Positions 7,128 through 15,681 of a stretch of 24,263 nucleotides of DNA are shown here, piece after piece. This stretch comes from an uncultured Oceanospirillaceae bacterium (GTDB taxonomy: Bacteria; Pseudomonadota; Gammaproteobacteria; Pseudomonadales; Oceanobacteraceae): contig CALJVD010000062.1 of the NCBI GenBank assembly GCA_937974825.1, positions 1 to 24,263 on the forward strand, read 5' to 3'. Position numbers and translations under genes: made by a program. The notes under the pieces are model-generated. The model saw only the letters and a list, made by a program, of their open reading frames with translations, ran no database searches and had not been told where the DNA came from. Position 1 is the first letter of the stretch; each line of letters starts with the position of its first letter.

Positions 7128-7973
7128 ATGACGACTTCTACCGACACCTCCCGCATCAGTATCAGTGCTCATTATACTGGCTACGTATGGTACAAAAATG
7201 GACTATCTGATCCTCGCTATGTCACCCCCCTTGGCAGGCTATCCAATGTACTATTCAGCCCTGTTAATGGCTTGTTAAAAGTGATGGCAGGCGCGCATAT
7301 TGATACTTTCTTGCTCCAGCGCCATTTAATGCTTGACCACCTACTCTGCCAACTTATTGAAAATGAAGGGGTGGAACAAGTTGTCGAACTCGCATCAGGC
7401 CTTTCTCCACGCGGATTTCGCTTAACGGAAAAGCACCCTCAGATTAGTTACTTAGAAACTGACTTGCCCGACATGGCCGCACGCAAAGCGCAACTGTTAA
7501 ATAAGTTAAACCGCCCTACTCGTCATGGGGTTCGCTCTTGTAATATTTTAGAAGCGGATGGGCCAGACTCTATTGCCAGTGTACTTAACGAGCTCGATCC
7601 AACGAAAAAAGTAATTGTAATTACAGAAGGGCTAGTAAACTACTTTCCTCTACCGGTTATTCGTGAAGTATGGTCTCGCTTAGCTAAAAACCTAAAAAGA
7701 TTTCCCGATGCCTACTATCTTACGGACTTATACCCTAACCTCACGGAACACCCCTCTTACCGCTATGTGAAAATGGCTCAAAAAATGGTGGGCGTATTAA
7801 CACGTGGGGAGTGGCCGCTGCACTACAATAACGACCAAGAAATTAAAGATGGCTTTATAGAAGATGATTTTTACATAGCTGAGGTTTACAACCCATCTCA
7901 GTTTTTAGATGACTTAAAATTACCACCAAGTAACAAAGAATCTTTAGTACGCATTGTTAAAGCGAAAGCTTAA
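7128..7973 (+). CDS. SAM-dependent methyltransferase, leucine carboxyl methyltransferase (LCM/PPM1) family-like
   Basis: A 281-residue soluble protein with the LCM-type class I methyltransferase layout. Motif I is VVELASGLSPRG (about residues 85-96), followed by the acidic strand end ISYLETDLPDM (Glu110, Asp112) and the family-typical ITEGLVNYF (about 165-173). In this family the group binds S-adenosylmethionine and methylates carboxyl or hydroxyl groups; the substrate here is unknown, and polyketide O-methyltransferases (TcmP-like) are in the same family. No good Shine-Dalgarno is visible before the ATG. The stop codon overlaps the stop of the converging GGDEF-like gene by 3 bases. Confidence 0.8.
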   Translation: MTTSTDTSRISISAHYTGYVWYKNGLSDPRYVTPLGRLSNVLFSPVNGLLKVMAGAHIDTFLLQRHLMLDHLLCQLIENEGVEQVVELASGLSPRGFRLTEKHPQISYLETDLPDMAARKAQLLNKLNRPTRHGVRSCNILEADGPDSIASVLNELDPTKKVIVITEGLVNYFPLPVIREVWSRLAKNLKRFPDAYYLTDLYPNLTEHPSYRYVKMAQKMVGVLTRGEWPLHYNNDQEIKDGFIEDDFYIAEVYNPSQFLDDLKLPPSNKESLVRIVKAKA

Positions 7974-8956
7974 TCATTAAACGCGCTCATTTGTAGACTG
8001 GTTAAGCGCTGTTTTTTCATTCGAGATAACAGCCTTCTTTCTACTTCATGGCTGTTTTCTCCAACGTAAACAGCCACTGCAGTTGTGGTAAGGGACAACT
8101 CACTCACAGGCTCCCACGATTGTTCTTGCAACCCTTGTTTTATTCTGTCGATTAACATGGCCGCATCTTGCTCAGCACAACCGGGTAGCACGAGCACAAA
8201 CAAGTCTTCATTCAGACGAAAAATCTCATCCTCTACTCGTACTAGCTGCTGTGTTTTATCAACAAATTCAGATAAAAACTTATTTACGGTATCGGGGCCA
8301 TGAATATCTATAAGTAACGAGTAGTCATCAATCATCAGTCCAATCAAGCTGACATTTTGCTGAACCGACTGGCTTCTTAATATTTCTTTATCCAGTATCT
8401 GATAGAAGTGACGATAATTATATGCACCAGAGTAGCTATCGGTTAATGCCAAACGCCTTAACGACCAACTTTTTATGCGCGTCAGATACGCAAAACACCA
8501 AGCTGCACCAAGCAATAAACCATAATTAGTGCCTATACGCAGCACTTGAGTAAAGCTCTGCTCTAGCAGCAATATCAGCACTACTGCTATTCCAATGGCT
8601 AAATTGATAAGCGTGGCCGGGTAAAAAGGAAGTGCAAAAAATATAAACAAAGGAAAGGCGTAAATAAAATGCAGCACCTGATACGAATAAATCGGCAACT
8701 GATACAGAATAATGCCCACCAGCAAGGCAGCCAAACCATAATTAATAGTGAAGTAATTAGTATGATCTCTGTTAATAAACACAAAGATAGAGCTAAACAA
8801 CAGTGCCGGAATAACAATGGCGTTGGTTAACACTAAAGAATACAACCCTTGGCGATACTGATCGTACAACAAAAAGACCACAGCGACTGCTGACAGCATA
8901 TAAATTGCAACCAACAACCTTGGTAATAAACTGTCTTGCCTATGATCAACTCGCAT
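7970..8956 (-). CDS. Six-pass membrane protein with degenerate GGDEF domain
   Basis: A 328-residue protein. Residues 12-160 hold about six membrane segments, including the stretch HFIYAFPLFIFFALPF. From about residue 168 a diguanylate-cyclase-like domain begins (LALTDSYSGAYNYRHFYQILDKE), with DDYSLLIDIHG in place of the usual DIDxFKxxND. The GGDEF signature has become NEDLF (Asn249-Phe253, in RLNEDLF), so both glycines and the catalytic Glu are missing and c-di-GMP synthesis is unlikely. No inhibitory RxxD site is evident. It could be a sensor or effector partner (inference). A strong AAAGGAGA site lies 5 nt before the ATG. It overlaps the upstream paralogue by 11 bp, so the two are probably co-translated. 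Confidence 0.8.
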   Translation of the reverse strand: MRVDHRQDSLLPRLLVAIYMLSAVAVVFLLYDQYRQGLYSLVLTNAIVIPALLFSSIFVFINRDHTNYFTINYGLAALLVGIILYQLPIYSYQVLHFIYAFPLFIFFALPFYPATLINLAIGIAVVLILLLEQSFTQVLRIGTNYGLLLGAAWCFAYLTRIKSWSLRRLALTDSYSGAYNYRHFYQILDKEILRSQSVQQNVSLIGLMIDDYSLLIDIHGPDTVNKFLSEFVDKTQQLVRVEDEIFRLNEDLFVLVLPGCAEQDAAMLIDRIKQGLQEQSWEPVSELSLTTTAVAVYVGENSHEVERRLLSRMKKQRLTSLQMSAFND

Positions 8957-9875
8957 TTTTGTCTCCTTTCACCTTGCGTAAAAGGCTATTTACGTCATCT
9001 TCTGGCAATGCTTGCACTACATTCACGGTAAGTATTTGGTCAGCCTTTGTATTGCCTTTAAGGGCATTTCGCAACGTCTTCTCTTGCTCATCAATGGCTT
9101 CTTTATTCACCTGCGGAAACAATATGACAAAGTTATTGTTATCTAGCCGGTAACAACAGTCATACTCACGCAGCACCCTGCGCATTCCTCGCGATACCAT
9201 ACTGAGTTTCTTTTCTAACTCTTCTACTTTTAAGTTATTCCACTGCTCTGGTATAGCAATACTTATTAAAAACAGTTGGCTGCCTTGTCTGTTTGCACGC
9301 ACTAACTCTTTATTAAGATCGGTATTGAGCTGATATTCGTTATAAACCTGTGTATTAGGATCAGTGTTAATAATTTTTTTAAGATAGGCACTGTTGCGCT
9401 CATTCAACAGAGCATACATAAAGGAAAAGGCTAAGCAGGTTCCGTAGGTAAACAATATTTGCCACCGAGTCTCTAAAGGAAATTGATTTAATACCATCAC
9501 TCCCATTATTGCCGAATAAACAAGCAACGCCCCACAAGCAATTCGAAATGGTATTAAAAAGAACGTATAAATAGGAACAAAATAAACCCAGTGCACCACC
9601 TGCTCACTTTCTTGCATCCCAAACAACGTAAACGCAAGCAGCAAACTGACTAATCCCCACTCAGGGTAGCTCGATTCTTTTTCGGGCTTAAATACAAGTA
9701 AGTAAGTCGCGTATACCACTAATAAGAATGCAAATGCTGCGGCAATAATAGCGAAGTGATATTTTTCTTCGTATAAATCAAGAACCGCAATAATAAAAAG
9801 CCCGAACGCCGACAATAGGCTGTAAATAATCTTCACCTGATTGGTTATTAGGCTTTGGATCTGAGCTTTTTCCAT
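8946..9875 (-). CDS. Membrane protein with degenerate GGDEF domain, paralogue of its neighbour
   Basis: A 309-residue protein with the same plan as the gene that follows it: about six membrane segments (residues 15-155), including VVHWVYFVPIYTFFLIPF, which matches the corresponding stretch of the neighbour. A GGDEF-like domain starts at INTDPNTQVYNEYQLNTDLNKE (about residue 169). The signature is DNNNF (residues 245-249, in RLDNNNF), lacking both glycines and both acidic catalytic residues, so it is probably inactive as a cyclase. The domain keeps the Arg before the signature and the Phe after it, as does the neighbour. The ATG at 9875 has only a weak AAGAG site. It diverges from proA. A tandem duplication followed by divergence is inferred. 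Confidence 0.78.
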   Translation of the reverse strand: MEKAQIQSLITNQVKIIYSLLSAFGLFIIAVLDLYEEKYHFAIIAAAFAFLLVVYATYLLVFKPEKESSYPEWGLVSLLLAFTLFGMQESEQVVHWVYFVPIYTFFLIPFRIACGALLVYSAIMGVMVLNQFPLETRWQILFTYGTCLAFSFMYALLNERNSAYLKKIINTDPNTQVYNEYQLNTDLNKELVRANRQGSQLFLISIAIPEQWNNLKVEELEKKLSMVSRGMRRVLREYDCCYRLDNNNFVILFPQVNKEAIDEQEKTLRNALKGNTKADQILTVNVVQALPEDDVNSLLRKVKGDKNAS

Positions 9876-9933
9876 TATTAGACTCTTTTAAGTAATTGCA
9901 TCTGTCGCTAGAGTTATCATTATCAGCATAGTG

Positions 9934-9939
9934 TATACT
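9934..9939 (+). promoter_or_regulatory. Possible -10 element for proA
   Basis: TATACT at 9934-9939 lies 40 bp before the proA start in the 103-bp divergent region. No good -35 is seen at 16-18 bp (GAGTTA is the nearest), so this is a weak call. The TATA core is nearly palindromic and could also serve the divergent GGDEF-like gene. Confidence 0.3.
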
Positions 9940-9978
9940 AGTTCAATTTAAATATTTTTGATCGTTTAGGTGATTTCA

Positions 9979-11235
9979 ATGGATGTTTTAAGCTACATGC
10001 AATCAGTTGGGCAAGCGGCACGTGAAGCATCACGCGCTATGGCTAAAGCCAACACTCAAAAAAAGAACCGCGCTTTAGTTGCCATTGCACAAACTATTGA
10101 AGAGAATCGCGATGCCATTAAAGCCGCCAATGCCAAAGACATGGCGCGCGGACAAGAAAACGGACTCGATGCTGCTTTATTAGATCGCCTAGAACTTAAC
10201 GATGAGCGCATCGATACCATGATTGAAGGTCTTAAGCAGGTCGCTGCTTTAACCGACCCTGTCGGTGAGATCACCGGTCTAAAATATTTACCTAGTGGCA
10301 TTCAAGTAGGCCAAATGCGCGTACCTTTAGGGGTTGTCGGTATCATTTATGAAAGCCGCCCGAACGTTACTATTGAAGCTGCAAGCCTATGCTTAAAGTC
10401 TGGTAATGCTGCTATTTTACGCGGTGGTTCTGAAGCCATTGAAGCAAACCGTGCACTCGCAGAATGCATTCGTGCTGGTCTAAAAACAGCCGGCTTACCC
10501 GATTCTGCGGTACAGGTCGTAGATACCACTGACCGTGCTGCAGTGGGTGCATTAATTACTATGCCTGAATTCGTTGACGTGATTGTTCCTCGTGGCGGCA
10601 AAGGCTTAATCGAGCGCATCAGCAATGAAGCTAAAGTACCGGTTATTAAACACTTAGATGGCGTATGTCACGTTTACCTAGATGAGTTTGCTGACAAAGC
10701 CAAAGCTATTAATATTTCCATCAACGCTAAAACACACCGCTACGGTACGTGTAACACCATGGAAACCTTATTAATCCATGAAAAAGTTGCCGCTGAATTT
10801 TTACCTGAGGTAGCGTCAGCGCTAACGGATTTAGGCGTAGAACTGCGCGGTTGTGAAGCCAGCCGTGCGATACAAGCTAACATCACAGCCGCCACTGAAG
10901 AAGACTGGTACGAAGAATACTTAGGCCCGATCTTAGCCATTAAAATCGTCAAAAATATGGATGAAGCCATTCGTCATATTAACCATTATGGCTCTCACCA
11001 CACCGACAGCATTATTAGTGAGAACTACAGCTTATCTCGTCGCTTCTTAACCGAGGTAGACTCAAGCTCTGTTATGATTAACGCCTCGACTCGCTTTGCC
11101 GATGGCTTTGAATACGGCTTAGGTGCTGAAATTGGCATTTCTACCGACAAAATTCACGCTCGCGGACCGGTTGGTTTGGAAGGGTTAACCTCACAAAAAT
11201 ACGTAGTGTTGGGTAATGGCGAAGTCCGCAAATAA
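9979..11235 (+). CDS. proA: Gamma-glutamyl phosphate reductase ProA
   Basis: Catalyses NADPH-dependent reduction of L-glutamyl 5-phosphate to glutamate-5-semialdehyde, the second step of proline synthesis. ATG at 9979 gives 418 residues, one more than E. coli ProA, and has an AGGTGA site 5 nt upstream; the GTG at 9970 lies inside that site, so it is rejected. Family motifs are ESRPNVTIEAASLCLKSGNA (about 125-144), LRGGSEA, and the catalytic cysteine Cys258 in RYGTCNTMETLL. It is the first gene of the long plus-strand run; nadD starts inside its last 20 bp. The linkage proA-nadD is typical of Pseudomonas and relatives. Confidence 0.97.
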   Translation: MDVLSYMQSVGQAAREASRAMAKANTQKKNRALVAIAQTIEENRDAIKAANAKDMARGQENGLDAALLDRLELNDERIDTMIEGLKQVAALTDPVGEITGLKYLPSGIQVGQMRVPLGVVGIIYESRPNVTIEAASLCLKSGNAAILRGGSEAIEANRALAECIRAGLKTAGLPDSAVQVVDTTDRAAVGALITMPEFVDVIVPRGGKGLIERISNEAKVPVIKHLDGVCHVYLDEFADKAKAINISINAKTHRYGTCNTMETLLIHEKVAAEFLPEVASALTDLGVELRGCEASRAIQANITAATEEDWYEEYLGPILAIKIVKNMDEAIRHINHYGSHHTDSIISENYSLSRRFLTEVDSSSVMINASTRFADGFEYGLGAEIGISTDKIHARGPVGLEGLTSQKYVVLGNGEVRK

Positions 11236-11881
11236 TCCGCACTGGGCACTGCTAGGCGGCACCTTCGATCCCATTCACATTGGCCACTTAAGAATCGCCA
11301 TACAGCTTCGTGAAATGGGTTTCGATAAAGTGCTGCTTATCCCTAATCGTATTCCACCACATCGTCCACAGCCTCAAGCAAACGGTGAGCACCGACTTGC
11401 CATGTTAAAGCTTAGCTGCGAAGACTTATCCGGTGTGGTCGCATGCGACATAGAGCTAGAACGCGAAGAGCTTAGTTACAGTGCCATTACTGTGAAAGCC
11501 TTAAGAGAAACCTACCCTGACATCCAGTTTACTTGGGTCATGGGAGAAGATGCCTGGCAAGGCTTTGAGCATTGGTACAAACCGTTAGAACTTTTAGATC
11601 AAGCAAATATCTTAGTTATTAGCCGCCCTGGGCATATGAATAGTAGCCACTGGCAAGAGCAACAACTTGAATTACGCCAAAGCAATCTCAGTCAATTATT
11701 AGATGAGAACCATGGTCGCATTTGCTTGCACCACTTGCCTGAACTTGATATATCAGCGTCCTACTTGCGCCGTGCCCTCAATCAAGGCGAAAATGTCACC
11801 TTTCTAACACCTGACAAGGTGTTGGCTTATATTAATGAACATCAACTCTACCAGAGAAAACATGCAGACCGAGCAAATTAA
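11216..11881 (+). CDS. nadD: Nicotinate-nucleotide adenylyltransferase NadD
   Basis: Transfers AMP from ATP to nicotinate mononucleotide, forming deamido-NAD in NAD synthesis. The 221-residue protein has the nucleotidyltransferase signature GGTFDPIHIGH (residues 14-24), the family segment WVMGEDAWQGFEHW and the C-terminal ISASYLRRAL, a variant of the ISSTxIR motif. ATG at 11216 lies within the proA reading frame in another phase (20-bp overlap). Its own last 20 bp contain the rsfS start, so translation of proA, nadD and rsfS is likely coupled. Confidence 0.96.
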   Translation: MAKSANNPHWALLGGTFDPIHIGHLRIAIQLREMGFDKVLLIPNRIPPHRPQPQANGEHRLAMLKLSCEDLSGVVACDIELEREELSYSAITVKALRETYPDIQFTWVMGEDAWQGFEHWYKPLELLDQANILVISRPGHMNSSHWQEQQLELRQSNLSQLLDENHGRICLHHLPELDISASYLRRALNQGENVTFLTPDKVLAYINEHQLYQRKHADRAN

Positions 11882-12209
11882 AGCCCTAGTTATCGACGCT
11901 TTAGAAGATCTTAAAGCACAAAACATTACCGCATTAGACGTACGTGGCCGTACTTCAGTGACCGACTGGATGATTATTGCCAACGGTACTTCCGCTCGCC
12001 ATGTAGCGGCTGTCGCTGCTAATGTGGAAGAAAAAGCAAAGCATTCAGGCTTACAACCTTTAGGGGTTGAAGGTCGCAGCAACACCGACTGGGTACTGAT
12101 TGACCTAGTCGATATAGTCGTTCACGTCATGACTGAACAAGCCCGTGAGTTCTACGACCTAGAGCGTTTATGGGGCGAACCAACCAGCACTGCATCCGAA
12201 AAAAAATAG
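11862..12209 (+). CDS. rsfS: Ribosomal silencing factor RsfS
   Basis: A 115-residue RsfS/Iojap/YbeB protein, which binds ribosomal protein uL14 and blocks subunit joining when nutrients are scarce. Family features are KALVIDALEDLKAQNITALDVRG, the TDWMIIANGTSARHV segment, and the C-terminal DLVDIVVHVMTEQAREFYDLERLWG. ATG at 11862 is chosen: it yields the family N-terminus MQTEQIKALV and overlaps nadD by 20 bp, whereas an earlier ATG at 11835 would add nine unrelated residues. rlmH starts 1 bp after its stop. Confidence 0.95.
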   Translation: MQTEQIKALVIDALEDLKAQNITALDVRGRTSVTDWMIIANGTSARHVAAVAANVEEKAKHSGLQPLGVEGRSNTDWVLIDLVDIVVHVMTEQAREFYDLERLWGEPTSTASEKK

Positions 12210-12210
12210 T

Positions 12211-12678
12211 ATGAAACTACGACTTCTAGCCGTTGGTCATAAAATGCCCGCATGGGTAGAGCAAGGCGTGGCAGAATACAGCAAACGCTTACCTGCCGAC
12301 TGCGGCTTAGAAATAGTCGAGATTGCCCCTGGACACAGAGCTAAAAACACTCCGAAAGAAAAAGCCATGAAGCAAGAGGCTGACGCGCTAATTAAAGCCA
12401 TCCGTCCACAAGACCACGTGGTTGCATTAGACGTTAAAGGCAAGCCTTGGAGTACCGAAAAACTCGCTGAACACCTTGGCGATTGGCGTATGCAGGGTGG
12501 TGATGTTGCTTTAATAATAGGCGGACCAGATGGTCTCGCTCCTGAAGTACTATCGCTGGCGAAGCAGCGTTGGTCGTTATCAGCTCTCACCCTTCCTCAC
12601 CCGTTAGTACGCGTTCTGTTGGCTGAACAACTGTATCGTGCTTGGACCATCTTGCAGGGGCACCCATACCATAAGTAA
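12211..12678 (+). CDS. rlmH: 23S rRNA (pseudouridine-1915-N3) methyltransferase RlmH
   Basis: A 155-residue SPOUT-class enzyme, exactly the length of E. coli RlmH, that methylates pseudouridine 1915 in helix 69 of 23S rRNA. The SAM-binding knot shows the GGPDGL motif (residues 104-109) and the C-terminal block ALTLPHPLVRVLLAEQLYRAW, ending in the characteristic PYHK. It follows rsfS by 1 bp and precedes mrdA by 5 bp, the usual rsfS-rlmH-mrdA linkage that ties ribosome maturation to wall elongation genes. Confidence 0.97.
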   Translation: MKLRLLAVGHKMPAWVEQGVAEYSKRLPADCGLEIVEIAPGHRAKNTPKEKAMKQEADALIKAIRPQDHVVALDVKGKPWSTEKLAEHLGDWRMQGGDVALIIGGPDGLAPEVLSLAKQRWSLSALTLPHPLVRVLLAEQLYRAWTILQGHPYHK

Positions 12679-12683
12679 TCGCT

Positions 12684-14534
12684 ATGCTTGAATCTTTTCG
12701 CGACCTAAAAAGAGAACATCAAATATTTCGTTCGCGAGCGGTTTTATTTGGCATCCTAGCCTTTCTAATGTTCTGCGCGTTAATTTGGCGCATGGCTTAC
12801 CTGCAAATTAGTTTGCATGAAAAGTACTTCGATCTATCAGAAAACAACCGCCTACAACTTAGACCCATCGCTCCAAATCGCGGTTTAATATACGACCGTA
12901 ACGGTGTCCTTCTGGCTGAAAACATTCCGTCTTATAGCCTAACTATTACGCCAGAACGTGTCATTGATTTAGATAAAACCTTAGAGTTTTTAGATGAGCT
13001 TATTGGTTTTTCTGAGCATCACTTAGAGCAAATCGAACAACGATTTAAAAGTCGACGTCGTCCATTTGAAGCTATCACTCTACGCCACCAGCTTAATGAA
13101 GAAGAAATTTCTAAGGTTATGGTTAACCGTAACTTTTTACCCGGTGTCGATATTGAAGCACAGCTTATTCGTCACTATCCGCTCGGTAGCCACTTCGCTC
13201 ATGTTTTAGGCTACGTTGGACGTATTAACCAGCAAGACCAAGCGCAGCTTGAAACCGACCTTGAAAAGAAACGCCAATACAGTGCCACTCGTTTTATTGG
13301 TAAAACAGGTGTTGAAAACCAATATGAAGATATTTTGCACGGAGAAGTTGGCTTCGAAAAAGTGGAAACGAACGCCCGTGGCCGTGTGATACGTGTCGTT
13401 GAACGGCAAAATCCGGTACCCGGCCAAGACATCACCCTACACCTTGATAGCCGCCTACAATCACTGGCCCATGATGAAATGGAAGGCTTACGTGGCGCAT
13501 TAGTGGCCATTGAAGTGGCCACCGGTGGTATTTTAAGTATTTACAGTAACCCAAGCTTTGATCCCAATCTCTTTGTTACAGGTATTTCTAATCGAGATTA
13601 CGACGCCTTACGCGACAACCTCGACCTACCGTTATTTGATCGCTCAACTCGTGGACAATACCCACCCGCCTCTACCCTCAAGCCCTTTATTGGTTTAGCA
13701 GTATTAGACAATCAAAATACGTCTTGGTCGGAGCGTATTGACGACAAAGGCAGCTACCAACTTCCTAATGATGAACGCATATATCGTGACTGGAAACGTC
13801 AAGGTCATGGGTTAGTTAACCTTGAGCGCGCCATTATTGAATCCTGTGATGTGTATTTTTATGAAATGGCGGTGCGTGCAGGTGTCGATAGTATCAGTCC
13901 ATTTTTAGCCCAGTTTGGCTTTGGTCGTAACATGGCCAGCGATATTCGAAATGCTCTTCCTGGGATTTTACCAAGCCGTGACTGGAAGCGAGATAACCGT
14001 CGTAGTTTTTGGTTTGCTGGTGACACCGTTAACTTAGGTATTGGGCAGGGCTATATGTTGGTCACCCCATTGCAACTGGCCACCGCTACTGCTGTATTGG
14101 CAAATGATGGGCGTTGGAATGCGCCACATTTATTAATGCCTACAGAAGAAAACGCTCATTTAATTGCGCCCAGTGATATTCCTGATATCCAACTTAAAAA
14201 CCCGAAAGACTGGGATAACATGCACATTGCTATGGAAAAGGTAGTTACTAGTGTTCATGGTACAGCGCGTTCACTTAATCGCTACAAGAAGTATCCCATT
14301 GCCGGTAAGACAGGGACGGCCCAAGTAGTCGGCATTGCCCAAGACGCCAAATACGATTCCGAAGCGTTAAAAGAACGCCAGCGAGATCACGCTTTATTCA
14401 TTGCCTATGCGCCCGTCAAAGAACCTGAAATAGCGGTGGCCGTCATTATTGAAAATGGTGAATCGGCTGCTCGTAACGCAGCACCCATTGCACAAAAAGT
14501 GATCGAAGCATATCTGCAAGGACGTGAAAACTAA
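12684..14534 (+). CDS. mrdA: Penicillin-binding protein 2, elongasome transpeptidase
   Basis: A 616-residue class B PBP, the D,D-transpeptidase of the rod-shape machinery. It has one N-terminal membrane helix (about residues 20-42), a pedestal domain (RGLIYDRNGVLLAEN, residues 66-80) and a transpeptidase domain with S330-T-L-K333, S387-C-D389 and K542-T-G-T545. Ser330 is the acylation site at the same number as in E. coli PBP2. Length is close to the E. coli protein. It is followed by rodA with a 1-bp overlap (TAATG), so the transpeptidase and its SEDS glycosyltransferase partner are produced together. Confidence 0.97.
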   Translation: MLESFRDLKREHQIFRSRAVLFGILAFLMFCALIWRMAYLQISLHEKYFDLSENNRLQLRPIAPNRGLIYDRNGVLLAENIPSYSLTITPERVIDLDKTLEFLDELIGFSEHHLEQIEQRFKSRRRPFEAITLRHQLNEEEISKVMVNRNFLPGVDIEAQLIRHYPLGSHFAHVLGYVGRINQQDQAQLETDLEKKRQYSATRFIGKTGVENQYEDILHGEVGFEKVETNARGRVIRVVERQNPVPGQDITLHLDSRLQSLAHDEMEGLRGALVAIEVATGGILSIYSNPSFDPNLFVTGISNRDYDALRDNLDLPLFDRSTRGQYPPASTLKPFIGLAVLDNQNTSWSERIDDKGSYQLPNDERIYRDWKRQGHGLVNLERAIIESCDVYFYEMAVRAGVDSISPFLAQFGFGRNMASDIRNALPGILPSRDWKRDNRRSFWFAGDTVNLGIGQGYMLVTPLQLATATAVLANDGRWNAPHLLMPTEENAHLIAPSDIPDIQLKNPKDWDNMHIAMEKVVTSVHGTARSLNRYKKYPIAGKTGTAQVVGIAQDAKYDSEALKERQRDHALFIAYAPVKEPEIAVAVIIENGESAARNAAPIAQKVIEAYLQGREN

Positions 14535-15673
14535 TGGCTCAAGATTTTAGTCGCACCTTAGAACAAGGAGGCCAAAGTGGCTTCTACCGAAGTAGACAAT
14601 GGTTTGCTCGAGTTCACCTCGACTTACCTTTACTGCTATTGCTACTTGTTTTATCTGTCAGCGGTTTATTTATTTTATACAGCAGCAGCGGTGGCGATTT
14701 AGAATTAGTAAGAAAACAAGCTGGTCACTTTTCGATTGGTTTAATCGTTCTATTAATTACTGCCCAATTACCACCGCGCTTTTATTCAAGTATTGCCCCT
14801 TGGTTTTACTTTGTTTGTGTGCTGGGTTTATTAGGTGTTCTGCTCTTTGGTGTTGGAGCTAAAGGCGCTCAGCGTTGGCTTGACCTACCCGGTCTTCCAC
14901 GTTTTCAGCCTTCTGAGCTTATGAAAATGGCATTACCTCTAGCGGTCGCTTGGTATATGTCGAAACGCTCTATCCCTCCTACGCTTAGTGATTTATTTAA
15001 AGCCTTTATTTTTATTTTGATCCCGACTTTGTTTATCTTAAAACAACCTGATTTGGGGACTTCTATTCTTGTTATGACTTCAGGTCTAGCGGTGATGTTT
15101 TTTGCCGGTATGTCATGGCGCTTAATCATATCTTTATTGGGACTTGCTGCTGCAGCTGCACCAATGATGTGGTTCTTTGTTATGCGCGACTATCAAAAGA
15201 CTCGGGTATTAACATTCTTAAGCCCTGAAAGCGACCCTCTAGGTTCGGGCTGGAATATTATTCAATCTAAAACCGCTATTGGTTCAGGGGGCTTACAAGG
15301 CAAAGGTTGGCTAATGGGCAGTCAATCGCAATTAGAGTTTTTACCTGAAGGGCATACAGATTTTATTATTGCTGTTCTGGCTGAAGAGTTTGGCTTTGTA
15401 GGTGTCTTGTTATTACTGAGTTTGTACTTTTTAATTATCTTACGCTGCTTATATTTAGCGACCCACTGTGAAACTTTGTTCGGTCGCTTAGTGTCTGCTA
15501 GTTTACTAGCCGCGTTCTTTATTTATATTTTTGTAAATATCGGCATGGTTAGCGGTATTTTACCGATTGTTGGCGTACCTCTACCGTTAATCAGTTATGG
15601 TGGTACGTCTGTCATTAGTTTACTTACGGCCTTTGGTATCTTAATGTCAATGTGCACCCACAAGAGGACCTAG
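14534..15673 (+). CDS. mrdB: Rod-shape SEDS glycosyltransferase RodA
   Basis: A 379-residue polytopic inner-membrane protein (about ten hydrophobic segments) of the SEDS family, which polymerises lipid II for lateral wall growth together with PBP2. The conserved loop EFLPEGHTDFIIAVLAEEFG carries Asp276, matching the catalytic aspartate (D262 in E. coli RodA). The C-terminal PLPLISYGGTSVISLL signature is intact. The first 30 residues are hydrophilic and cytoplasmic. The ATG overlaps the mrdA stop, and mltB follows 8 bp after its stop. Confidence 0.97.
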   Translation: MAQDFSRTLEQGGQSGFYRSRQWFARVHLDLPLLLLLLVLSVSGLFILYSSSGGDLELVRKQAGHFSIGLIVLLITAQLPPRFYSSIAPWFYFVCVLGLLGVLLFGVGAKGAQRWLDLPGLPRFQPSELMKMALPLAVAWYMSKRSIPPTLSDLFKAFIFILIPTLFILKQPDLGTSILVMTSGLAVMFFAGMSWRLIISLLGLAAAAAPMMWFFVMRDYQKTRVLTFLSPESDPLGSGWNIIQSKTAIGSGGLQGKGWLMGSQSQLEFLPEGHTDFIIAVLAEEFGFVGVLLLLSLYFLIILRCLYLATHCETLFGRLVSASLLAAFFIYIFVNIGMVSGILPIVGVPLPLISYGGTSVISLLTAFGILMSMCTHKRT

Positions 15674-15681
15674 GGGTTATT

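Noticed and set aside
7970..9875. Active diguanylate cyclase annotation for the GGDEF-like genes
   Set aside because: Both signatures lack the glycines and the catalytic Glu, so the usual product name would mislead.
13211..13522. 103-codon open frame on the minus strand inside mrdA
   Set aside because: Shadow of the PBP2 gene; Ser/Arg-rich translation without family features.
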